Shown here: one piece after another, positions 7,216 to 15,582 of the stretch | Numbering within the stretch: position 1 is the first letter of the stretch | Layout: each line of letters begins with the position of its first letter | Program-made: the position numbers and the translations under genes | NCBI GenBank assembly: GCA_964522015.1 | Contig: CAZFST010000026.1 | Location: 8,748 to 72,747, forward strand | DNA: 64,000 bases | Direction of reading: 5' to 3' | Origin: QQWI01 sp964522015 | Lineage (GTDB): Bacteria; Bacillota; Clostridia; Peptostreptococcales; Acidaminobacteraceae | Notes under the pieces: generated by a model | Told to the model about the DNA's origin: nothing | What the model saw: only the letters and a program-made list of their open reading frames with translations | Database searches by the model: none

Positions 7216-10026
7216 TTGATAAAGCAAAAAAACAAAGTTCGTGGGAGTTTAAGAAAGCGTTTAATGCATGCTTTTTCATTGGTGAATCTCATTACCATTT
7301 TATTGATGTTTGCCATGACGACTTTTTTTATAGGCTATTCGCTCCATGTATTTAGCGGTCTATTGTCAGAAAGTGTTGCAGGTCAAATGGCAGGGGCTTT
7401 GTCCAACGGGATGGGCATGGCTCCAGAAAGCTTGGGAGAACCCTACCGATTAACAGCTCTTGATGTCACAGCTCAAGATATAGGTGCCCAAGATAAAAAT
7501 CCAATCGACGTCTATTTGATTCAGTACAAAGTAACCCGTGGGGACACGGTGATTTATGACTCCATGGCATCTGATAAAGGGGCTCTAGAGCTTTCAAATC
7601 AAATTAGTCAATTGATGTTGATGGATCGCATTTACGATGAAGCCTCTATGCCTTACACAGATGATCAAGAAAATGTGGTAGGCAATGTGACTGTTACACT
7701 CAATAATATCCTCGTTTTTATTGCCTTGGTTGGCTTAGTATTGATTACTGTGATTGGTGCAGTGTCCATATTTTTAATCAGCCAGGTTGCTATTTTTATG
7801 GTAGGTCCCAATGTGATTAAACCCATTAAAGAACTAGAGTCCAGAATGGGGGCCATGGCAGATGGCGTTTTAGAAGGGGTCTTTGATCAAAGTATTAGTT
7901 TTAAGCGCCCGGTTCGCGAAGTGGTGGCACTTTCTGACCACGCCAATCGGATTATGGGTCGAATGAACGACTATGTTGAAAATCTCCAGGCGCAAAATAT
8001 TGTTCTGGATGGGCAGATGCACCAAATTCAAACGATATTTCAACAAGTCGATCAAGGTATTTTTCATGTATCAGCAGATGGGATTATTCAGGAGGCTTAT
8101 AGTCTAGAGTGTGAGCGCTTACTGGGTGGCCCCATTGCCAATAAGAAGATCAGTCATTTGCTATATCCAGAAAATTCAGGTGAACAAGCATTTTTTGAAG
8201 AACTACTGCAGCAGATTTTTTCCACGGATGCCATGGCGCAGACCGTGTTTTTGAGCTTGCTTCCAGAACAATTGACGCTGAATGGTTACTTTATCAGTGT
8301 TGATTACAAGATGGTCAGTCCCATAGGCCACCATTTGGATTTAAACGGAGCCCCGTCCCTAATGGTGATACTCACTAACCAGACAGAAAAAAGAGATTTA
8401 GAACGGCAAATGCACCAAGAGCAGTCCATCCTTAAAATGGTGGTAAAGGCCATGATTCATTCCGATGAGATTATCCAGCTTGTTCGGGCCTATCGACAAT
8501 TTGCGCAGACGGCTATCGAACTTTATGATCAACAGGAGTTTTCGTTCTTACTACGAGAAATCCACACACTTAAAGGCAGCTTTGGGCAGTATGATTGGCT
8601 GCAATTAGCACACTATTTAAATGGATTGGAAGATAACTTGATTGGGGCTCGGTCTGAAGGAGCTCCGTTGGATGCTAACCATCTCAAGAAAAATGAAGGC
8701 CTACGTCACCAGTTAACCCCGGAAAAACTCCTTGCTGTACTGAATCAAGACTTGAATCTGATTCGGCAGTACGCAGGCGATGCATTCTTAGAAGAGACTG
8801 CCCTTTGCTTAGTTTCAAAAGAGCGTATCATCCAGGTTGAGGAGCGCATCAAAGAGATTCTATCTACAGATGAAAGTCGTGAAATTCTACCTTTAATCAG
8901 AGCACTCCGGTATCAATCGGTCAAAAACCTCTTAAGTCATTATCAAGACTACGTTGAAAAACTCAGTGAGCGTTTAGAAAAGCCAGTTGCATCCCTTGAA
9001 ATCACTGGTGATGATATTCTAGTGGATCCCGATCTCTATGCAGATACTTTCAGAAACTTCGTGCACATTTTTAGAAATAGCCTGGACCATGGTATGGAAT
9101 CCCTACCAGAGCGGATTCAAGTGGGAAAATCCCCTCTAGGGAAAATCACATTAACGATAGAAAAGCAAAGTAATGGCATGCGCCTCATATTTACTGACGA
9201 TGGTAGAGGAATTGATATGGACACTTTATCCAATAAATACAAAGATAAAGGACTTGAAGCCCAGAGCGAAACAGCCCAAGTATCTGTAAACGAAATAGGC
9301 TACGGTGAGAAAAGTGGTTCTAGTGATTGGACTATAAACACCCTTATTTTTGAAGAGGGTCTTAGCAGCAAAGATCAAGCCACTATGATTTCTGGGAAAG
9401 GTTTTGGACTCAGTGCTTTAAAAGTGTCAGTTGAACGTATGAAAGGTACTGTGGTGGCCTATTCTAGGGTGGGGCAGGGTACACGTATTGAGGTTTTGCT
9501 TCCCCTTTTGGAGGCGCAAAACAGTCTCACCAGTGGTAGCGAGTTAATGACAGGGTTAGAAACATCCGTTCAGTCACTTTTGGTGGCGCGCTTTGGTTTA
9601 GATGAAACCGAGAAGACAAGCAGTAGCGCCAATCAAATAACTCTTAATCAAATGACGGCCGTTGTCAATCTCAAAGGGACCCTTAACATGATTGTGATGA
9701 TCAGCGTCTCCAAGCCTTTGATTTATGCGGTGGCTCCTCACTTACTTCTTTACCCCTGCACAGCAGACGAGGTGGTTGCCTACGAGGATGATTTATTGGG
9801 AGAGCTAGCAAACACCTTGATAGGCAATGCACTCCGTGATTTCAATCACCGTGAAGACGTGTTTCAATTGGGAATCCCTGTGATTATGAGCCACACACAG
9901 GGCTATGTGAAATATTCACAAGACAGTATGACCAGTACCCATTTTGGTTTTGGCGACTTAATGCTTGACATGCACTTGATTCCAATTCATTCTGAATATA
10001 TCATTAAGCATTTAGAGGAGGCGTAA
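7216..10026 (+). CDS. Membrane CheA-like histidine kinase with Hpt domain and C-terminal CheX-like domain
   Basis: A 936-residue signalling protein with a mixed design. In order: helix 1 (about 16-40); external sensor region (about 41-160); helix 2 (about 165-197); HAMP-like linker; PAS-like region (about 270-395); Hpt domain with His450 in IHTLKGSFG; CheA-type ATPase with Asn621 in FRNSLDHGME, FTDDGRGID and SGKGFGLSALK; and a C-terminal domain (about 775-936) with the CheX phosphatase signature ELAN (Glu863, Asn866) in LLGELANTLIGNALRDF. The CheW-like domain expected at the end of CheA is absent. The start is TTG with GGAGGT 7 bp upstream; no ATG fits as well. A CheY gene begins at the next base. 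The protein may both phosphorylate and dephosphorylate that CheY (inference). Confidence 0.88.
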   Translation: MIKQKNKVRGSLRKRLMHAFSLVNLITILLMFAMTTFFIGYSLHVFSGLLSESVAGQMAGALSNGMGMAPESLGEPYRLTALDVTAQDIGAQDKNPIDVYLIQYKVTRGDTVIYDSMASDKGALELSNQISQLMLMDRIYDEASMPYTDDQENVVGNVTVTLNNILVFIALVGLVLITVIGAVSIFLISQVAIFMVGPNVIKPIKELESRMGAMADGVLEGVFDQSISFKRPVREVVALSDHANRIMGRMNDYVENLQAQNIVLDGQMHQIQTIFQQVDQGIFHVSADGIIQEAYSLECERLLGGPIANKKISHLLYPENSGEQAFFEELLQQIFSTDAMAQTVFLSLLPEQLTLNGYFISVDYKMVSPIGHHLDLNGAPSLMVILTNQTEKRDLERQMHQEQSILKMVVKAMIHSDEIIQLVRAYRQFAQTAIELYDQQEFSFLLREIHTLKGSFGQYDWLQLAHYLNGLEDNLIGARSEGAPLDANHLKKNEGLRHQLTPEKLLAVLNQDLNLIRQYAGDAFLEETALCLVSKERIIQVEERIKEILSTDESREILPLIRALRYQSVKNLLSHYQDYVEKLSERLEKPVASLEITGDDILVDPDLYADTFRNFVHIFRNSLDHGMESLPERIQVGKSPLGKITLTIEKQSNGMRLIFTDDGRGIDMDTLSNKYKDKGLEAQSETAQVSVNEIGYGEKSGSSDWTINTLIFEEGLSSKDQATMISGKGFGLSALKVSVERMKGTVVAYSRVGQGTRIEVLLPLLEAQNSLTSGSELMTGLETSVQSLLVARFGLDETEKTSSSANQITLNQMTAVVNLKGTLNMIVMISVSKPLIYAVAPHLLLYPCTADEVVAYEDDLLGELANTLIGNALRDFNHREDVFQLGIPVIMSHTQGYVKYSQDSMTSTHFGFGDLMLDMHLIPIHSEYIIKHLEEA

Positions 10027-10395
10027 ATGGCCAGAATATTGATAGTAGATGATTCCATCATCATGCGCAAGAATTTGGAGTTTATCTTGGTTCAGGCGGG
10101 ACATCAGGTGGTTGGACAAGCCATTAACGGCAGACAAGCGGTTGAGATGTACATGAGTTTAAAGCCTGACCTGGTGACCATGGATATTTCTATGCCCATG
10201 ATGAGCGGCACAGATGCAGTGAGTGAAATTATTGCGTTGGCACCTGGGGCTAAGATTGTGATGATCAGTGCCATCAACCAGAAGAAGATGGTGTTCGAGG
10301 CCATTAAAAATGGTGCAAAACACTATATTATCAAACCCATTGAAGCCAACACGGTGATTAAGACCATTGAAGCTGTTTTAGGGGAGCAGATGTGA
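10027..10395 (+). CDS. CheY-type single-domain response regulator
   Basis: A 122-residue receiver domain with no output domain. It shows VDDSIIMRKN (acidic pocket), Asp53 in VTMDISMPMMSG, the Ser in MISA and Lys in IIKP. It starts directly after the stop codon of the CheA/CheX-like kinase, whose tail supplies the GAGGAGG ribosome binding site. That kinase is the obvious partner for both phosphorylation and dephosphorylation. The output could be the flagellar motor or a downstream protein; the sequence does not decide. Confidence 0.93.
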   Translation: MARILIVDDSIIMRKNLEFILVQAGHQVVGQAINGRQAVEMYMSLKPDLVTMDISMPMMSGTDAVSEIIALAPGAKIVMISAINQKKMVFEAIKNGAKHYIIKPIEANTVIKTIEAVLGEQM

Positions 10396-10418
10396 ATCAG
10401 TGATTGAAAGGGTGAGAT

Positions 10419-10727
10419 ATGGCACAAAAACAATATTCAGCGGCCACTATTAAGATTCTTGAAGCTATCCGAAGCATTCCCTATGGGCAGGTAGATAGCT
10501 ATGGCCGTATTGCAGAACGGGCTGACATACCACGGGGGGCAAGACAAGTTGTAAGGATTTTAAGCACCCTTTCTGGGAAGGAAAATCTACCCTGGCACCG
10601 GGTGGTCAATGCACAATTGGCCATTTCGCTGAAGGGTGAAGGGGCTTCAGTGCAAAAGGAACGATTGGAGGCTGAGGGGGTTGAGGTTATTAATGGCAAA
10701 ATCTCTAAAGCCTATCTGCGGACATAA
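10419..10727 (+). CDS. Alkyltransferase-like (ATL) DNA-lesion binding protein
   Basis: A 102-residue protein with the DNA-binding fold of O6-alkylguanine-DNA alkyltransferase: IPYGQVDSYGRIAERADIPRGARQV carries the winged helix and the Arg finger. The active-site PCHR is replaced by PWHR (Trp59), so it cannot transfer the alkyl group to Cys. This matches Atl proteins such as E. coli YbaZ and yeast Atl1, which bind O6-alkylguanine and hand it to nucleotide excision repair. The length also fits ATL (about 100 residues). It lies between a CheY gene and an ABC exporter, with no obvious link to either. Confidence 0.9.
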   Translation: MAQKQYSAATIKILEAIRSIPYGQVDSYGRIAERADIPRGARQVVRILSTLSGKENLPWHRVVNAQLAISLKGEGASVQKERLEAEGVEVINGKISKAYLRT

Positions 10728-10745
10728 CGGCCCCCTAGGAGGGAA

Positions 10746-12491
10746 ATGAAATTGGCTCATCTAAAGCTTAGCCCCATCTCCCAACCAGATAAAATCTTGA
10801 ATTACTTGAAGCGAGAATGGCCTGTGATACTGGCGGTTACGTTCTTTGGACTGGTTTTTAATGGTTGTATGTCCTTTGGGCCAATCTTGCAAGGTAGGCT
10901 GATAGACAGTTTGATTAAGAAGTCATCTTTACATACGGTTTTGCTACAGGGAAGCGTCTTTGTGATTGTGATCCTGCTGATTCAAATCATGCGTTTTTTT
11001 AAGCGTTATTTCGTGCGCCTATTTGCCAATCGCACCAGTGCCACCATGCGCATGATGATTTACAACAACATCATGCACAAAGACATCATTGAACTATCAA
11101 AAGAGCAGACTGGTGACTTAATGATAAAGGCCATTTCTGACGTAGATATCTGCGTTGAGGGGATGCGAAAGGTCATCACCGAAGTTTTTGATACAGGGGT
11201 TTTAATGGTTGCTTACTTGGTTTCCATGTTGATTTATGATTGGAAAATCACCATCGGCGCTTCGCTTTTTATCCCTTTAGCCATGTGGCTAGCGGAATTT
11301 TTAAAGAAAATTATCGTCAAATATTCAAAAGTTGCCCGGGCGCAAATGAGCCGGGTGGCGGATTTGACTTATAACAACATCGAACACACGGTTTTACTAA
11401 GGGTCAATGGCCTAGAAGGTAAAAATCGAGATGCTTATTTTGCACAACTGGATGACCTAGAAATTAAATCGATTCAAGCCAATGTTTTAGAAAATTCAAT
11501 GCAGCCCATCTATAATGCCATTGCCCTGATGGGCATGGCAATCGTACTCTACTTCGGTGGCGCTAGGGTGATTGCCGGTGCTTGGACCGTTGGCATGTTT
11601 GCCACCTATATGATTATTTTTGTTGCCCAAACCACCAAGGCCAGCAAAGCCGCTAAGCTCTTTAATGCCTATCAAAAGGCAACCGTTTCTTGGCACCGCA
11701 TACAGCCCTATTTAAAGCCCCATCAAGAAAAGGATGATCATGAACGGGGGCTTGATCAAAAGGCCAGTTTGGTGATTAAGGACTTGAACTTTGCCTATCC
11801 CATGTCGGAGCAAATCGTGGTTAAAGACGTAAACTTTTCAGCACACAAAGGCCAAGTCATTGGTATTACAGGGCCTGTTGCATGTGGTAAGTCATCGCTT
11901 GGGGTTGCCATTCAAGGTTTGTACCCTTATGTCGGCAGTATTCAATTCGGTGGGGTAGAGCTTAGAGAACTGAGTGAAACAGAAATTAGCCGCCGGATTT
12001 CCTATCTTGGACATCAACCTGAGCTTTTAACGGATACCATTTATCATAATATTACCCTTGGGGATGAAGGGGATGTTTCTGAAGTGCTACGTCATGTTTG
12101 CTTTGAGCATGATTTATTAGCCATGCCCAATGGCATTCACACACTGGTGGGTAGTAGCGGTATTCGGCTCTCAGGTGGCCAGCAGGCCCGTCTTGCTCTG
12201 GCACGGGCCCTTTATCGTAAAAGCCCCCTCATCATACTGGATGATCCATTTTCTGCTGTAGACAAACAGACCGAAGAAACCATTCTAAAAAATATCCGAC
12301 ACCACTACAGCGATAGGATAATCTTGCTGATTTCCCATCGACTATCTGTATTTCCTCATACGGATCAAGTGATTTTGATGGCTGCTGATGGTTCGGTGGC
12401 CATGGGAACCCACCAAAGTATGGTGGGCGCATCTGATTTTTATGCTACGATTTATCAACTACAGATGGGTGGTGGTCATGATGGGGCGTAA
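10746..12491 (+). CDS. ABC exporter half-transporter, subunit with degenerate catalytic site
   Basis: A 581-residue fusion of a six-helix membrane domain (about 25-310) and an ATPase domain (about 340-575). Motifs: Walker A GPVACGKS with Lys382, signature LSGGQQARLALARA, Walker B LIILDD with Asp500 where the catalytic Glu is normally found, and H-loop LLISHRL. Glu-to-Asp at this place marks the non-hydrolysing half of heterodimeric exporters such as TM287/288 and BmrCD. The next gene encodes a half with a normal Glu and overlaps this one by 14 bp, so the two should form one heterodimer. AGGAGG lies only 3 bp before ATG 10746; TTG at 10752 is an alternative start. Confidence 0.92.
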   Translation: MKLAHLKLSPISQPDKILNYLKREWPVILAVTFFGLVFNGCMSFGPILQGRLIDSLIKKSSLHTVLLQGSVFVIVILLIQIMRFFKRYFVRLFANRTSATMRMMIYNNIMHKDIIELSKEQTGDLMIKAISDVDICVEGMRKVITEVFDTGVLMVAYLVSMLIYDWKITIGASLFIPLAMWLAEFLKKIIVKYSKVARAQMSRVADLTYNNIEHTVLLRVNGLEGKNRDAYFAQLDDLEIKSIQANVLENSMQPIYNAIALMGMAIVLYFGGARVIAGAWTVGMFATYMIIFVAQTTKASKAAKLFNAYQKATVSWHRIQPYLKPHQEKDDHERGLDQKASLVIKDLNFAYPMSEQIVVKDVNFSAHKGQVIGITGPVACGKSSLGVAIQGLYPYVGSIQFGGVELRELSETEISRRISYLGHQPELLTDTIYHNITLGDEGDVSEVLRHVCFEHDLLAMPNGIHTLVGSSGIRLSGGQQARLALARALYRKSPLIILDDPFSAVDKQTEETILKNIRHHYSDRIILLISHRLSVFPHTDQVILMAADGSVAMGTHQSMVGASDFYATIYQLQMGGGHDGA

Positions 12492-14148
12492 ATTGACTAC
12501 AATCGTGATTTTAAAAGTGATGAAAGAAAAGAAGGGACTGTTTTTTGCACTGGCTTTTGTAATCCTTGCTGTTGTGGTGCTGAGCCTAGTGCCGCCCCAA
12601 TTGCTACGAAGGATTATTGACCAACATTTGTTGACAAAAGAATCAACGGGATTGGCATCACTTGCCCTTACCTATGTAGGGGTTTTGATTTTAATTGGGA
12701 TTTTTGATTTTTTTAAAGGCGGCTTACTGACCATTTTAGGACAGAGAATTGTCAAACAGCTTAGGATTGAAATGACCCATAAGCTTGAACGGATTAACAC
12801 CACTTACTTTTCTGCCAATACACCGGGTGAGATTACTTCTCGGTTTACCAATGATGTAGAAAATATCAATAGCCTTTTTGCAGATGGGATTATCAGTATG
12901 GTAATTGACTGTCTGAAAATTGTAGGCATCCTGGTTTCAATCGCCTTTTTTTCGCTTAAGCTTGGGCTTGTGGCTCTTTGTTTGGTGCCGGTGATATATG
13001 GGGTGACCCGTGCTTTTCAAAAGCGGATGTTAGTTGCACAAATGAAAAATTTAGAACAGCTAGGAAGGGTGAATGCCCATATCTCAGAAACCCTTAAGAA
13101 CGTTCATATGATCAAATCCTTTAGTAAGGAAACCCATATGGAGGCCCTTTACGGGGAGCGTTTAGAGGCGAATTTTCACACGATAGAACGGGTTAACTTC
13201 TATGATTCTTGCTATGCGCCTATTATTCAGGTGATTCGGGCTGTGGTAATTGCCATGATTGTACTCTTGTCTTCTAGTCAACTGAATTTTTTAGGGATTT
13301 CACTGGGAATGGTAGCTGCTTGCATTGAATTGATTTCTAATCTTTTTGGCCCCATAGAAACCCTGGGTATGGAACTCCAGAATGTGCAAAGGGGGATTGC
13401 CGGGGTTGAGCGACTTAACGACTTTTACTTAGTGCCCGAAGAGCCACAAAAGCGTCAGGATTTGACAGCTGAAATGATACTGGCTCAAACTAATGCCCTT
13501 AGCTTAACCTTTAACCAGGTGGCGTTTTCTTATCTAGAAGGTCAGCCGATTTTTGAAGATTTTAATCTAGCCATACCCCATGGGACACCTATGACTTTTG
13601 TTGGTCGCACAGGTGTTGGTAAAACCACTTTGTTCAGATTGGTCATGGGTCTCTTGCAACCCACCAGTGGCACCATAACCCTTGGTGATGTGGATGTTTA
13701 TCAGATACCAAATAGTGAAAAACGTAAAATTTTTGGCTATGTGGAGCAGCATTTTTCATTTATAAGGGGCACCATTGCCGATCAAATCACCCTTGGGGAC
13801 CCGGGGATTAGCAGGGAACAGGTAGAAGCAGCCATTAGTTTTGTTGGCTTACATGACTACATTACAAATATGGAAAAGGGCTATGATACTGTGGTGAGCT
13901 CAGACGGAGACTTTTCCCAGGGGCAAAAGCAACTGCTAACCATAGCCCGGGCCATTGTTTCAAACCCTGCAGTACTCTTACTTGATGAAATCACCGCTAA
14001 CTTGGATTCGGTGACTGAAGCGCAAATCGCCGCTGTCCTAAAAAAGGTCAGTGAGGGGAGAACCGTGCTGACCATCACCCACCGGACCCAGGGCGAGGGT
14101 GCACAGATGAACTTGCTTAGTCCCACCTATAAAGGGGTAACTACTTGA
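12478..14148 (+). CDS. ABC exporter half-transporter, catalytic subunit
   Basis: A 556-residue half-transporter: six-helix membrane domain (about 20-300) and ATPase domain (about 335-550). Motifs: Walker A GRTGVGKT, Q-loop VEQHF, signature FSQGQKQLLTIARA, Walker B VLLLDEITANLD with the catalytic Glu, and H-loop LTITHR. The open frame runs 30 codons upstream into the preceding gene; ATGATG at 12478-12483, inside the end of that gene with GGGTGG upstream, is the likely start. It complements the Asp500 half encoded just before. The drug, lipid or peptide substrate is unknown. Confidence 0.92.
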   Translation: MMGRKLTTIVILKVMKEKKGLFFALAFVILAVVVLSLVPPQLLRRIIDQHLLTKESTGLASLALTYVGVLILIGIFDFFKGGLLTILGQRIVKQLRIEMTHKLERINTTYFSANTPGEITSRFTNDVENINSLFADGIISMVIDCLKIVGILVSIAFFSLKLGLVALCLVPVIYGVTRAFQKRMLVAQMKNLEQLGRVNAHISETLKNVHMIKSFSKETHMEALYGERLEANFHTIERVNFYDSCYAPIIQVIRAVVIAMIVLLSSSQLNFLGISLGMVAACIELISNLFGPIETLGMELQNVQRGIAGVERLNDFYLVPEEPQKRQDLTAEMILAQTNALSLTFNQVAFSYLEGQPIFEDFNLAIPHGTPMTFVGRTGVGKTTLFRLVMGLLQPTSGTITLGDVDVYQIPNSEKRKIFGYVEQHFSFIRGTIADQITLGDPGISREQVEAAISFVGLHDYITNMEKGYDTVVSSDGDFSQGQKQLLTIARAIVSNPAVLLLDEITANLDSVTEAQIAAVLKKVSEGRTVLTITHRTQGEGAQMNLLSPTYKGVTT

Positions 14149-14181
14149 TACTCGATTCTGTTTCTAAAAAGAGGTGATTAG

Positions 14182-15582
14182 ATGTCAAAGCAAGTCATTT
14201 TATGTGTGGATGATGAAAAATCTGTGTTGGATATATTGAAAGAACAGCTTCGTGCCACTGTGGATAAGGATTATATCATTGAAGTGGCTGATAATGGCCA
14301 GGACGCCATTGCTATTATTGAAGAGTATGCATCCAAGCACTACCCAATTCTCATGGTGATTTCCGACTATATTATGCCAGGAATGCGTGGGGACGAACTG
14401 CTCAATAAAATCCACACCCGTCATCCCGATATCGTCAACATTTTATTAACAGGTCAAGCCACCTTTGATGGTATTTCAGCGATTATTAATAATGCCAGCC
14501 TATTCAGGTTTATTCAAAAGCCATGGCAGAAGGAAGATTTACTGCTATCCGTGCAAGAAGGTATTAAAAGTTATCATAAGGATAAAATGATTCTGCATCA
14601 AAATGAAGTGCTCAAAACCCAAAATGCGACACTGGCAAAGTGGTCCAAGGCCACTGTTGAAGCCCTGGGGAAGGCTCTTGATTCAAGGGATACAACCACC
14701 TCCGGTCACTCAAAGCGCATGGCTGATTTAGCGGTAGCACTAGCCAAAAAAATTGACCAATCCACCGAACCCGAATTCAGGGAAGTGAACTTCTCGTCCC
14801 AAGAAATTGAAGTGCTATATTATGCCGCTTTATTGCATGATATTGGAAAAATCGGTGTAAGGGAGCATATCCTGCTTAAACAGTATCGTTTGTCCCTTGA
14901 TCAGATGAAGTATATCCAGGGTCGCTATCAACTCTTAGTATGCCAGTTATCAGGTAGACAAGAGGGTTCCCTAAGTGGAGACGAGTTATGGTTTCTTTCA
15001 AATAGTGAGGCATTATTTGAAAGAATTCAGTCCATGAGCAGTGCTGATACCATAGCTTCAGAAGATTTAGAGTACTTGGATTTTGTGATGCAACTGATTA
15101 TAAAAGATGATCAAGATAATGTCCTTCAACTACTTGAGACAGAAGAACAAGAAAATCTACGGGTCCAATACGGAAATCTCACCAGTCAAGAACGTGATAT
15201 CATAAAAACACATGCGTCTATCACATACAATATATTGAGTGATATGCCATGGCCAGACCATCTCTCCAGCGTTCCAACCATTGCAGCCAGTCACCATGAA
15301 AGATTGGATGGCACAGGTTATTACAATGGAATAAGTGGGGATGAATTGACGATTTCAACAAGAATCTTGGCAGTGCTAGATGTGTACGAGGCTTTAACAT
15401 CAAAAGATAGACCTTATAGACAAAGAAAGACTACCGCCAGCGCTTTTAGCATTTTAGAACAGGAAGCCAATGGGGGAAGGTTAGACGGCGCAATCGTCAA
15501 AGTGTTGATGTCTATGATTGAAAGCAATGATGGTGATGGTGACGGACATGGTGATGGACATGGTGATGGACATGAAAGATGA
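14182..15582 (+). CDS. Response regulator with HD-GYP (c-di-GMP phosphodiesterase-type) domain
   Basis: A 466-residue regulator. The receiver domain (1-125) has VDDEK, phospho-acceptor Asp62 in ISDYIMPG and the Lys in IQKPW. The HD-GYP domain has SGHSKRM, His219-Asp220 in LLHDIGK and HHERLDGTGYY (371-381), then RILAVLDVYEALTSKDRPYR. Two oddities stand out: about 148 residues separate HDIGK from HHE, where roughly 60 is usual, so there is an insertion of about 85-90 residues (about 235-330); and GYP is GYY. The C-terminus is a Gly-Asp-His repeat made by 12-bp DNA repeats. The stop overlaps the start of a histidine kinase gene, its probable partner. Confidence 0.9.
   Translation: MSKQVILCVDDEKSVLDILKEQLRATVDKDYIIEVADNGQDAIAIIEEYASKHYPILMVISDYIMPGMRGDELLNKIHTRHPDIVNILLTGQATFDGISAIINNASLFRFIQKPWQKEDLLLSVQEGIKSYHKDKMILHQNEVLKTQNATLAKWSKATVEALGKALDSRDTTTSGHSKRMADLAVALAKKIDQSTEPEFREVNFSSQEIEVLYYAALLHDIGKIGVREHILLKQYRLSLDQMKYIQGRYQLLVCQLSGRQEGSLSGDELWFLSNSEALFERIQSMSSADTIASEDLEYLDFVMQLIIKDDQDNVLQLLETEEQENLRVQYGNLTSQERDIIKTHASITYNILSDMPWPDHLSSVPTIAASHHERLDGTGYYNGISGDELTISTRILAVLDVYEALTSKDRPYRQRKTTASAFSILEQEANGGRLDGAIVKVLMSMIESNDGDGDGHGDGHGDGHER
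15529..15574 (+). repeat. 12-bp tandem repeat at the HD-GYP / TPR-kinase gene junction
   Basis: GGACATGGTGAT occurs at 15544-15555 and 15556-15567, followed by a partial GGACATG at 15568-15574 and preceded by the related GATGGTGATGGTGAC. In one frame it encodes the Gly-Asp-His tail of the HD-GYP protein; in the other it supplies a run of ATG codons before the kinase gene. The 12-bp unit keeps both frames open whatever the copy number. Confidence 0.85.

Noticed and set aside
12388..12477. 30-codon upstream extension of the second ABC exporter half
   Set aside because: Trp-rich and entirely inside the preceding gene without a ribosome binding site; ATG 12478 is better placed.
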